This document shows, in pieces, positions 32,655 through 44,400 of a DNA stretch of 64,000 bases (the stretch's first letter is position 1; every line of letters starts with the position of its first letter). A program made the position numbers and the translations under genes. The notes under the pieces were generated by a model that did not search any database, was not told the origin of the DNA, and saw only the letters and a list, made by a program, of their open reading frames with translations. Source of the DNA: Eudorina sp. 2006-703-Eu-15 (Eukaryota > Chlorophyta > Chlorophyceae > Chlamydomonadales > Volvocaceae); assembly GCA_003117195.1 (NCBI GenBank), contig BDSI01000032.1, positions 186,001 to 250,000 on the forward strand. The letters run 5' to 3'.

Positions 32655-35600
32655 ATGGCGGACAAGAGCTTGCCGCGCCAAGGCCACAATGGCCGCGTGG
32701 ATAGGCCTCCAGATGTGGCCAATTTCAGGCCCTCCATGGAAGCATTGCGCGGAAATAAGCCAAGGTGCGTCAGCCGCTCTGGGTCGCGAAGGCGTTATCC
32801 TAACAATGAGGAAGCTGATAACAGGTGATATAAAGATAATCTTGCTTGCTTTATGGCAGGCCCAGCGATGGTTACGCCGAACCAGCGGCAAGGGCAGGGA
32901 AAGCTTCGCAGCTTTTTGAGGCGCTCCGCGCGGAAAATCCTGAAATTGATGAAGAGGAGCTGCTTAACGGGCCTGACTATCATGAGCGGCAGCGAAGGTT
33001 TATGCAGGAAAAGAAACAGCAGAAGGTGATGGAGCGACTTGAGCGGAGAGTAGGTGAGCCACATGTGACAAGCCTCACATGTTGTCAACAAAAGGTTGAA
33101 GAGAATGTCGCGTGTTGCGTTCCTCGGTTCTGCCCGGCACGCATTGGAGCAAGCATAACGGAAAGGGTTCTCCTGTTGCCCCCGTAGATAATGGTGCTCC
33201 TGTACTATGCCGTGGCGGAAGCCACAGGCACAGCGCTGGAGTCCTTGAGCTGGAGCTAGGGGAGTCCCCGAATGCCCTAGCAGGGGGAGGTGGCCGGAAG
33301 AGCCTTGACCGGAAGAGTATCGAGTCGTTGCGAAGTCAGCGTGGCAGCTTCGAGCAGCAGCGCCGCAGCCGCGAGTCTCAGCGTGCCAGTTTTGAAGAGC
33401 AGCAGCGGCGCCGGAGTAGCGAGCGACAGCGTGCCAGCCATGAGGAGCAGCAGCGGCGGTCAAGCCAGGAGCGAAAGCGTGCTAGCCTTGAAGAGCAGCA
33501 GCGGCGCTCAAGCCGGGAGCGACAACGTGCTAGCCTTGAGGAACATCAGCGGCGCTGGAGTCAGGAGCGACAGCGTGCTAGCCTTGAGGAACAGCAGCGG
33601 CGCTGGAGTCAGGAGCGACAGCAAGACGGGGACCCCGCCATGACCAAGGGGTTGCCGACGGCAGTGTCACAGCCGCGGGTGGAGCCGTCTGGAAGCTCAT
33701 GGACCGTCACACATCGCCACCGGGGTGGGGTCGCGGACCCGTTACATGTGCAACCGCCGGGGCAGCAGCAGCAGCAGCTGACACACGCAAGCAACCTGGA
33801 TGGCGCACGAGCCAACACGTCCGCTGGCGGAGGAGGGGAAAATGATGTAGACACCGGAAGTGATGCGGCGCCGGTGTGGACGGCAGCGGCCGGGGCGGGT
33901 GGCGGAAGCCGTGTCGCGCCCGCCCGCGGGACCGCGGGTGTGGCAACCGGGGCCGCAGCAGCGTCCCCTGCGGCCACCGAGCTGGTGGTCGGAAGCGCTG
34001 CGCCGCCGGACGTCAACGCCAGGGGCTCGGAGGCGCCCGGTGGCGGCAGCGGCCGGTTCGCACACGGTGTCATGTCCTCGATCACAGAGGATGAGCTCTT
34101 AGCGGCCGCAAGCGCGCTGGCGTCGGTGCAGTTGGCGGGGCCGGCGCGTTCTGGGAAAGAGCCCGACGGCCCAGGCCCTGGAGCTGAGGGACGGCGGGAT
34201 GGTCGTGAGGATGACAGCATGACCAGCGCCGGGGTCCCCAGCGAGCGGGCCCCGGGTCCCGGCCGCCCCGGGTCGGTGACCGCTGAGGCCGGTCCTTGGG
34301 AAGACACAGACCGCAGAGACGGCACCGCAGCGTCTGTCGCCCGCCGTGCGGGTGCACCTGCGCGTGGTCGAAGTCGCGATTTGGGTCAGTCGGGGCTGTC
34401 GACGATTGTTGGCACCGACGCGCCCGGCCCAGCAGCCTCGACCACGGAGCCTGCTGGCGCCGCCGCCGCCGCTGGAAACGACGTGTCGGTGGCCCTGGCG
34501 GCGCTCGGGTTGGTGGAGGTGCAGCCCCTGTCCGACCACATACAGCGGGACGACGACCGGTCGGGCCGTCCAGGGTCGGGGCCGCCTGCGGAGGGGCCCG
34601 GCGGGGAGGGCATGTCCCGCAGCCGATCCGGCAGGGAGAAGAGCCGCAATGGCGGCCCGCGGGACGGAGACCGGACCACCACCAGCGATACGAACGCCAC
34701 GTACGAGGAATACGGCGACCTGCAGAAGTACAGCCTTCCACGCCAGTGGGCCATCCGCCTGTGCGCGAATCCGGACTTTGAGATGGTCGTGACGGCCATC
34801 ATTTTTGCAAACTGCATCACGCTGTGCCTGTTCGACCCGCGCCACCCGGACGACGAGGGCCGCAACCGCAAACTCTTTTGGGCGGGTGAGGCAGCTTCCG
34901 ACAGCGGTCGCATCCCTGGTGGGGGTCTGGACGGGCGATGGGCGGAGGCGCCATGGTGGTTGGGAAGCGGCCGGCAGCAGCAGGGCGGCCGAGGGCGGTA
35001 GGGGTGTCCTCTCATCCTGGCTGGTGCGCAGCGCAGCGGAGGTTGTGCCGATGCAGCGCGCGGACGTGCGTCCACCAAGTACACCGCCCTTGGTATCCTC
35101 CAGTAGCGGGGCTGCGGTATCAGCTGCAGCCGGGTGCCCTAGTTACGGCTGGTGGGCCCCCGCACGTTGTCAGCAAGCACTCCTGACAGCTGCGGTGGAC
35201 GAGTCTTTGATAGCAGCGGTGGAGGAGTCTTTGACAGCAGGGGTAGAAGAGTCTGTGGCAAGGAGTAGTCCTGGTAGTCCTGGGCATCACCGGGATCACT
35301 GGTCACGTGCACATCTTCCGGGCCGCGTGGTCGCTTTTGAGATCGACCCGTTACTGGCCTCGGGGTTGGGGGCGGAATGTGGGTTTCGCTAAAAGGGTGC
35401 GGGGGCAAACGCGGGGCACGTCAGGTGTAGGGAAGCCACATCTCCCGGTTCCTCATCTGACGGGTGGAGGGGCCGCGCCTCCAGGCTCCCGTTCCCCAAT
35501 CCCTTTGTCAAAGCGCCCCCTCCCCGGCATTTCGGAAGAGCCAAGGTTGGTTGGCGGTTGGGACAATTGGTCGTTGGGACGATACCTACACGCACGCCCG

Positions 35601-38600
35601 TCTGCCAATGCGCACTACCCACCCGCCTGTCGGGCTCATCCGGGTGCGATTGGGCTTACCCCCATTCGCCGGCTCCCGACCCACCCTCTGTCCGCAGAAC
35701 TGGCCTTCAACGTTTGCTTCTCATTCGAGATGCTGCTGCGCGTCGTGTCCATGGGCTCGCCCTGGGCTTACATCCGGAGACCCTGGAACCAGTTCGACTG
35801 CGTGAGTCATACACTTGGCGGGTTTGGGCGGACGGCTGGGGGTAAAGCTTAGGAAACCCACACCACCGAGGGTCATGTGGGGATGAGGCGCGGGTGGATA
35901 CCGGGTGGCTGGCTAGCCGCTGCCTTGCCCGGGTGCTGGTTCCCAAGACGGTATCCTACGGCACCCCCCGCTGGCCCTTCCGCCCCACTAGGTTCGGGTG
36001 TTACCCTGAGTGCCTGCTATTCGCCCTTCCCACCCACCGACCCCCCCCCGCCGCTGTGCCGCCCCGCAGTTCATGGTGGTGGCGGGCTACACGGTGTTCG
36101 TGCCCGGGAACTCCTCGGCGGTCAATGCCATCCGGGCGCTCCGGGCGCTGAGGCCGCTCCGCACCATCACGCGCTTCGAGTCGCTCCGGGGCGTCATCGT
36201 GTGCTTCCTGGAGGTGCGGGGCGCAGCGGCGGTGTAGTGTGACTTGTGAGGGGGACGGGTAATGAAGCGTGAGGGTGTGTGGGGAGGTGAAGTGCCCCGC
36301 GGGTAATCACAGACACCCGAAGGGCCCGCCCAGTTACCGCCCCTGCGGGCATGGTCGGACGGAGAGCTATTACACACGCACGCCATGCACACGTGCAGTT
36401 TAAATGAAGCGAAGGAGCGCACGTACCCAGCCCACGTTCCTTGAAACCACGTCCATGTGGTCCCCGTCTTGGACGATAGCGCCTGCGGCGGCAGCGCGGC
36501 TGCCCCTCTCGACGGCGTCACCCACCCAGCGCCAGGCGCTGCCATGCACCTGCTCACCCTCTCGGTTGGACCGCTCCGTCAGGCCATTCCGCTGCTGGCG
36601 TCCGTGGGCGGCCTGCTCATCTTCTTCATCTTCGTGTACGCGGTGGCGGCGGTGCAGCTCTTTCCCAAGACCTACCACTGGGTGAGGGCGGGTGGCTGGC
36701 AGGGGCTGCGGTGCAGCCATGAGCACGAAACACCACGGGTGTCCGGTCACGGGGTGGCTTGGAAGTTGCTTTCTCGCTGGATTGGCGCGTATCATGACCG
36801 CATTCGTGTCGGCGGGTGCCCGGTACCAAGACGCCGCCAGGTTTCCGGGGCCAACTGGCCGTGTCTGGTTTATGGCAGTACAGGCCGCAGGCATTGGATG
36901 GGCGGCGTTCGTGTCGCAGCTCTACCTTCCGTGACACACGCATCCATTGCACCCGTCCCCGCCGAGGTCCCTGCCTGCCTGAGTTACGTCTTCTTGTGCC
37001 TGTCGTCTGAGTCTCGCCATGGACTCCCCCTCCCCGCGCTGTAGATCGATCGATGGTGCTGCACAGAATGCCGATCGAACTTTTGCACTGGCAACACCGC
37101 AGCTCCAATGTGCCCACCCATTTCCTGCACCCCTCCCCCCCCTCCCTCCCGATGTCCTCTGCTCAGACGTGTCTTGACAGCCACGGTATCCCGCTGAACA
37201 CGGGCGACGATCCTGATATGTTTGGCTGCGGTGGAAGTGGCCAGTGCCCCACCAACTATACCTGTGTGGTGAGTAGAGGGGAGAGGCGCAGCGGCGGGAT
37301 GTGACCCCTTTCCCCGCGGGTTCGGGGGAGAACGTTTATTTGACTGGGGAAGGAAGGGTGCGACACGTGTGACGAGGCAGGCGCGCTGAGAAGGAGGAGG
37401 AGGAGGGTCCACTGCGGCCCACTTGGGGGTCTGTCCCTGCTGTCCTGCTTGCTGCCCCTGCTGCCGATGCCCACCCCGCCTGCTCGACCCCGACCCCGGT
37501 CCTTCACGCAGTTGCTGAATAAGCAGTACGCGTTGAACGCCGCCGGCTTCGACAACACGGGACTCGCCATGTTGAGCGTGTGGCAGTGCCTGACCCTGAC
37601 CGGCTGGGTCTTCATGATGTACCGGACCATAGACGCGTACTCGCTGGTGGCGGTGGTCTACTACTTGACGCTCGTCTTCATCGGCGCATACTTCGTGGTG
37701 AGGCCGTCGGGAGCGCAGCCGGGCCGCGGGAGCCGGTGGGGGGAGGCTGCCGCGTAGCGTGGGTAGCAGGGTTTCGGAGACCAGCAAAACGACACGAGGG
37801 GTTCGTCGCTGCGGCGGTGGGGTGGGGGTCGCGACGCTCGGATCGGTCGGATCACTCGGATGCCCCGATGGATGCCCCGTGCTCGGGCCGCGAATCAGTC
37901 AGCAGCGAACTGGGTCGGCTAACGCGCGGATCAACGTCGCGCACTGACAGGTAGAGAAGCCACCTAAATTTCCTGTTGTGGATTCCCCCACCCCACCCAA
38001 AATGTCCACCAATTTCCTGTTCCCCACCCACACCCACACCAATGGTGTGGGCAGGGGATGCGACCTGCGTCGGGGCCCACACACCCACACTGCGGGTTGG
38101 CTGTGAGGCCGTGGGTACTGGCGCAGGTCGCCAACCCGGCCCACACCATGGCACCTCCATCTTCAATACGTAGCACCGCTCGACCCCGACCGCATCATGT
38201 ATGTATTACACGTAGTCAGTACAGGGTATATGTGTGACAACACCGTAACCGTGGCCATGTATGTGTTCAGCGAGGAGCCCGCCCGACCATGCATGTGTCA
38301 CACGCCGCGCGGACCGCCACACCTGCATATACCGTCCACACGCCCGCCTGGTGCCTGCCCTGCCCCGCGCCGCAGCTAAATTTGTTCCTGGCCGTGCTCA
38401 AGATCAAGTTCGCCAAGGCGCAGACGCTCTTCCACAACCAGCTGGCGCTCCACCGCAGCAAGGCGCGCCGCAACTCTATCATGACGCTCATGAGCAAGGT
38501 GCAGTCCAAATGGACGGAGTACAGCTCCCGCCGCAGCCAGGCGTCGCTGCTCAACAGCAAGCTCAGCTCGGCCATCAGCTCGCGCGTCAGCACGGCGAAC

Positions 38601-41359
38601 TCCGGGCCGCCCTCGCCTCGTATGTCGGGCGCGCAGGTCGGGGAAGGCGGCGGCGGCGACGGCGGCGACTTCTTCGCCGCGCTTAAGGACGCACGCGAGC
38701 TCACCGGCAGCGGGAGTGGGAGTGCCAGGCGTGGGGGCCAGCAGGGTGCGGGTGGGCCGCCGGCGCCTTTGCAGCCGTCGGGGGCGAGAGACGGTAACGG
38801 CAGCGGCATCGCCGGGGGCAGCATGGAGCGGGGCGGCGGGGACGCCGGCCCGCCGGCAGGGGACGAGCGGGCGCCGCTGCTGGGGCAGCTGGGCAGCGCC
38901 GGCTCGTCTCTGGAGCGGGGTGCGGCCGCCACCGACAGCCCGGGCAACGACGACACGGGAAAGAGCTGGGGGAGCACCCAGGATGGTGACGTATCTATGG
39001 CGCCGCAACTGCAGTTAACCAACGGCCCCGACAGCTCCCTTCCCGTCGGCCCCAGAAGCACCAGCGGCGGCGGCGGCGCAGCCAGTCCCGCCGGCGACGC
39101 AGGTGCCCGCCGCCGTCACGTGGCGCTGACGGCGGAGGGAACCGACTCGGATGGTAGCCGCCCGGCCAGCGCCGCGCTGCAGAGAATGGGCACCATGGAC
39201 GAGAAAAGGGGCAGCGCTGGCGGCGGCGGCGTGCCGCCCTCGCCGCCGCGCGCGCCCGCGCGGCCGGCGCTGGTGCACTCCAAGTCGAAGGGCTCACGCC
39301 AGATGCGCGCTGTGTCGTTCCGCCGCCGCGAGTCGGAAGTGCCAGTCTCCCGGGATGGCGGCGGCGTCGCCGAGGCGTGTGAGATCTCGCCTCCAGACGA
39401 CGTGACTGCGCTCAGCGCCCTGGGTCTCGGCCCTTGCTTGCGCGCTGACAGCGGCAGCTGTGGCGGCGGTGCGGGTGTGCGCGAGGTTTTGGCGGCGGCG
39501 GCGCCCCCGGCCCCGCCGGTGCCCAGGTCACTGGACTTGAGCCACGGGGCGACCTCGCCGAGAGAGCAGCGGCACGCCTCCGCGCGGAGGTGGCACCCGC
39601 GCATCGCGCGGCGCGTCGCGCCGTACAGGGGATCACCGGCTGACGGCGGCGTCGGGAGCGGTGCCTCTGAGTGGGGCGTCGGCTTCGGCGGCGGGTGGAC
39701 GGTTAGTGACGGCGCCGGAGGGGGGAGCGGCCGCGCGGCCCTCCGGTGGGTCATGCCGCGGCGCAACGGCCAGGTGGCCGCCGACGCCGCCCCGTCCGTT
39801 GGTGCGGCCCCGGCAGCCACCACGGCGGCCGACAACCACCCGCCGCTGAGGCGACAGGCCGCCGCGGAGTGGCCCTGCCATGTACCAATCTACGGTCCGA
39901 GCAGCCTCGCCGCCGCTGCCGCCGCAAACGCTGCTGGCGCCGCAGCGGAGAGGGCCTCTCCAATATCTCCAACCTGGGTGGTAGGGGCCGCGACAAAGAG
40001 CCCTGCCAGTGGGGATGGCGGGCAGCTGCTCGCGGGCGGTCGCCCGACCATGCTCTTGGCGGGGCCAATTGCCGAGGCGGTCCGCTTCGCGGGTGGCAGC
40101 GACGGAGAGGCGGGTTGCGGCGACGGAGGGCCGACGTGGCCGACCTCGACCGCTGTCGGCTCGGCGGGCACCGGGTTTGGCGCTGCCGGGGCGCCGCCGG
40201 GTACGACAGTGACGTCACCGCGCGGCAACTCCAACCCGCAGACGCACATCCTGCGCAGCCAGCGGCCGGGTCACAAGGAGGAGATCTGCGGCCAGCATGT
40301 GGCGGCGGCTCCGTCAGCCGGCGGCGCCGCCACGCCGGAGGTGGCGCCGATGGAGTCGGACGGGGACGGCGCCGGGGCAGTGGGGGACCCGGCTCGCACC
40401 ACATCGGGCGCTCACACCGGCAGCGGGGCACGTGCGGCGACCGGCAACGGGCCGCTCAGCGGGATCCGGCTGGGCAGCAGCAAGGGCAGCAGCAAGGGCA
40501 GCGGCAAGCACAGCGGCAAGGACAGCGGCAAGGACAGCGGCCAGGTCAAGCCGACCGAGGGGGGCAACGAGCGGACCTACAGCGCGGCGCCGTCCAGCAT
40601 GGGCGCCACGAACGTGGCTATGATTGTGATGACGGCGGCTGAGTTTGACGAGTGAGTCCCCGGGGGGTCGGGCCGGGGAACGAAGTGCGTGGGCCGGGGT
40701 GTGTTGCGGGGATGCAGGACGGCGGTGTTTTCAACGGCCCTGAGCCGGTCGCCCTGGCTTGGGTCGCTCGGAAGGTGAGAGCCGGCTGGGGGCGTGTTGG
40801 GGATACACCCGCCCGAGGGGGCGGGGGTTGGGTACTAAAGAAACTTCGACAGCCCAGAATGAAGCCTCGGACGAAACCAGCAGAAGCTGACGGAGTGGAC
40901 TACTAACGCGACAGGTTTGGCGGACATGCAGAGTAAGCCGTACAGTAGAATGCGATGCGGTACCGCGACAACAGCATCAGCGCCTTTGAAGCGCGATGCT
41001 ACCAACGTCCAGTCGTGGGTTCACACCCTGGCCCCACCGCCCCGAAGGCCCCGGTCCTGAGCCTGCAGTACATCCTCCCTGGACTGGACGTCTTCACATC
41101 GCTGGAGATCCCTCCCTGGTACAGTCTATTCTTCACCGGACCTTTGCCGCCAGCAGCAGCGCAGTATGATATGTCCACCAATCCCTACACCCCTCCCTTT
41201 GACCCCTGCTGCTGCCGCTGCCCGCCCAGGTTCGTCTCGGACCACCCCTACTTCGAGCGCCAGATGCTCCGGCTGCAGTACCGCACCCGCATCTTCGTCA
41301 ACCACTTCATATTCAACCAGGTGCGCAGCGCACAGCACGGCGGCAGGCCAGGGGTCTCT

Positions 41360-41400
<41 letters not shown>

Positions 41401-44400
41401 TCTACACACACACACACACCCGGTTCGCACTGGACGCCCTCAGCTTAGTCCGTCTCGGCTGTCAGGGTCGCCGCAACCCCTGCCTGCGCCTCGTGCGGGT
41501 TTCCGCCGGCGCACGTGGCCTCCTGGACTTCTGGTCTGGGTGCCTTCCGTCCACAACCCCCTGTCTGCCCCCCACCCCCCTGTCTGGCCCCCACCCCCCC
41601 TGTCTGTCCCGCTCCAGGTGTTCATGCTGTTCATCTTCATCAACACGGTGTTGTTGGCCATGGAGTACGACAACCAGCCCGACTCCCTGACCTACTTCCT
41701 GACGGTGGCCAACTGGGTGCTCACGGGGCTGTTCACCTCGGAGATGATCGTCAAGCTCTTCGGGATGGGCTTCTGGGACTACATACGGGTGCGTGCGTGC
41801 GTGCGCGCGTGCGTGCGTGCGTGCATGGGTGTGGGCTAAACGCGAAAAACAAGCCCAGAACGCGTCCGGCCACTGCGCGAGCGCGCGTGTGGGCCTGTGT
41901 GTCTGGTTGGTTGGTTGGTTGGCTGGCTGTCCGTCATCTGAGCTGCGTGCGAGACGGCCTCTGGGGACTAGCACTGCAGGGCGCTGCAGACTCTACAGAG
42001 CTGAAAGGAATCCGGAAGATACGACGTCTGGAACGAGGCCATCAGTAAGAAGAGCGCTGCTTCTTTTGTCAGTCTGGGAGTCCTGCACCGAACGAAGGCA
42101 GGCAGATGCACACGTGCATATGTGCAAGTGTGCGTGCACCGACAAGGGAGGAGCAAGCCCGGGCGGGGCCTGCGCGGAGGACCGGGGCCCGACATGGGCC
42201 ACGGCCAGTCGCAGTGTCCGGCTGGTCCGGCTGCTCTTCTCCGCTGAGTCCATATCATGCTGCCTGCGCACGCACCCACTCCCATCCGCCCCGGTTCGGG
42301 CCCCACGCGGCTTCCTCGGCCCCCTTTTTGTCAATAAAGACAGCGAAATCGCGAAACAATCACCCATTGCGTAGTAGTTGTCCGGTTGGCCGACGCCGCC
42401 GTCGAAGTAGGACGTACTAACTGTCCCCTCCCCGCCCGCCCGGCGGCCCCTCTTCCTTCCTGCCCCCCACAGGACAGCTTCAACATCTTTGACGCCCTGG
42501 TGGTGACCATCAGCCTGGTGGAGATTGTGCTGTCCACCGTGGCGGGGCTCAACGCGGCGCGCGCGCTGCGCGTGCTCAAGGCGCTGCGGGTGCTGCGGCT
42601 GTTCAAGCTGTTCCGCTACATGCAGTCGCTGCGGCGCATCGGCGAGATCCTGCTGTCCGCCTTCACGTCCTTCGCCGCCATCGCCACGCTGCTGATGCTG
42701 TTCTGGCTGGTCTTCTCCATCATCGGCATGCACGTGTTCGGCAACATGGACCTGGACATCTACTGGCCCAACTTCTCAACGTTCCTGTTCAGGTGGGTAG
42801 GCTCCGTGCGCGTGTGATTGTAGGAAAGACCCACCTGCTTTGGGCCCGGCGGGTTTCCTTCTCCAGCATAACTAATCGCGGTGACGCAACTGTAGCCTTG
42901 TCGATGGAACGCATGTGTTTAGAAATGCAACCCGCCCGACCCAAACCAACCTCCAATATACTTACCATGTGTTGAGCAAAGGACACGCCCGAGCCAAATG
43001 CGTGTGTGTTTGTTGGGCGTGTTGGGCGTGGTTGGTCGGGCCTGAGCCATCGCCGCACGCCACGACAGCGCATCGACGGGCCGTGCGTCCTGCTGGCCCC
43101 GCAGCCTCATCTCCACGTGGAATGTGCTCAACCTGGAGAACTGGACCAACATCATGTACTCCACCATCCGGGAGACCGACTGGGGCTCCAGCATGTTCTT
43201 CGTCATGTGGATCATCATCGGTAGGTGGGGGGGAGGGGGGGGTAAGGGGGTGTAAGGGGTGGGCCGGCTGGCTGCGGGGGACGGGGCAGGTAGGGGGAAT
43301 ACGGGTCGGGCTGTCCTCACGTGGACGTGGAGGAGGGAAAGAGCCAGCGGGGGTGTGCCAGCGGGCTGCGCCCCTTCATGAGGATCTCTGGCTAGGTCGT
43401 TCATACGGAATTCGCCGACATTGCTGTGCTGCGCCTGTTGAGGGGTGGTTCATGCTCCCTGTGCAGCAGCACACTCACTGCTTCGCACACTTGTCCCTAC
43501 CCCTACCCCTACCCCTGGCCAGGTCGCTACATCTTCCTAACGTTGTTCCTGGCCGTCACACTGGAGGTGGGTGAGCAGCGGGCGCGGGCAGCGATGTGGA
43601 GGAAGTCCCCCAAAAGCGGCGGGCCCTGGGACCCGTCGATTTAATTGGGCTGCATTTAACCCTCGTGTGGCTGCCTAAGCCGCCTTGACAACCACCGCAC
43701 AGATACCCACCATCTATGCCTGTTGGTGGGTAAAGGAGCACTCTTCGGACAACCTCCGGGTGTAGACCCACACCTTGGGGAAGGACGCGCTGGGGGACCG
43801 GCTAAGGCAAAGGACGAAGACCGTTCTGGAGGGCGGGAGCTGAACCCCATTTGCGTTCGGAGCTCGGCGTTCCTCGGTGCCAGCAGCCGGTCCACTCCCA
43901 TGACATTGCCGCATCGCAAACCGCTCACGACCTGCACCCACTGCTCAATCGGAATGTCGCAAGCCGGCACACCTGGGGCGGTAATACCCGCGCAGCGTAG
44001 CCGCACCCCGCCTCGCAACACTGCTCTGCTGCCCGCCCCGCCCCGCATCGATCCGCGCGCGTTCGGGTGTTCACACCCTGGTTTCACCGGCTGCCGACGC
44101 AGGCCTTCGAGGCCAAGTACGACGCCAACGCGGTCCGCATGGGCGCCAAGGGGGGCGGCTTCACGTCGCTGTTGGGCTCCCTGTGGACGGGGGCTTCCAG
44201 CCTGAGGTCGGGGCTCAGCAGTCGGGCCAGCAGCCTGCTCGGGTGAGGAAAGGGGCTGGCGGGGAGGCCGGCGGGGGCGGGGCCGGACCGATTCGAGTGG
44301 CCGAACGGTGCACGTGCGCTCCTTGTGGGGGTAGGGTTGCGGGCCCCCCCTCATCCTGCAAGCGCCTCACACCAGAGGTTAGGTAAGGCGCGGCATTACA

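Noticed and set aside
33112..35001. A stand-alone 629-codon gene starting at 33112
   Set aside because: Its first 25 codons lie in an intron with a good acceptor at 33186-33187 and its last 38 codons run past a GT donor at 34886. Upstream exons 32655-32764 and 32860-33053 join it in phase, so it is channel exon 3.
38267..40431. Long antisense and alternate-frame open reading frames of 100-300 codons opposite the channel linkers (also at 45068-47965)
   Set aside because: They arise because GC-rich triplet-repeat sequence lacks stop codons in several frames. They show only low-complexity Arg/Pro/Ala composition, no domain, and no splice or start context.
41361..41420. CRISPR-like or regulatory array
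   Set aside because: It is a plain CA dinucleotide run without spacers.
43490..43520. Possible interstitial telomere repeat
   Set aside because: The unit CCCCTA does not match the green-algal TTTTAGGG/TTTAGGG telomere repeats and sits exactly at a splice acceptor.
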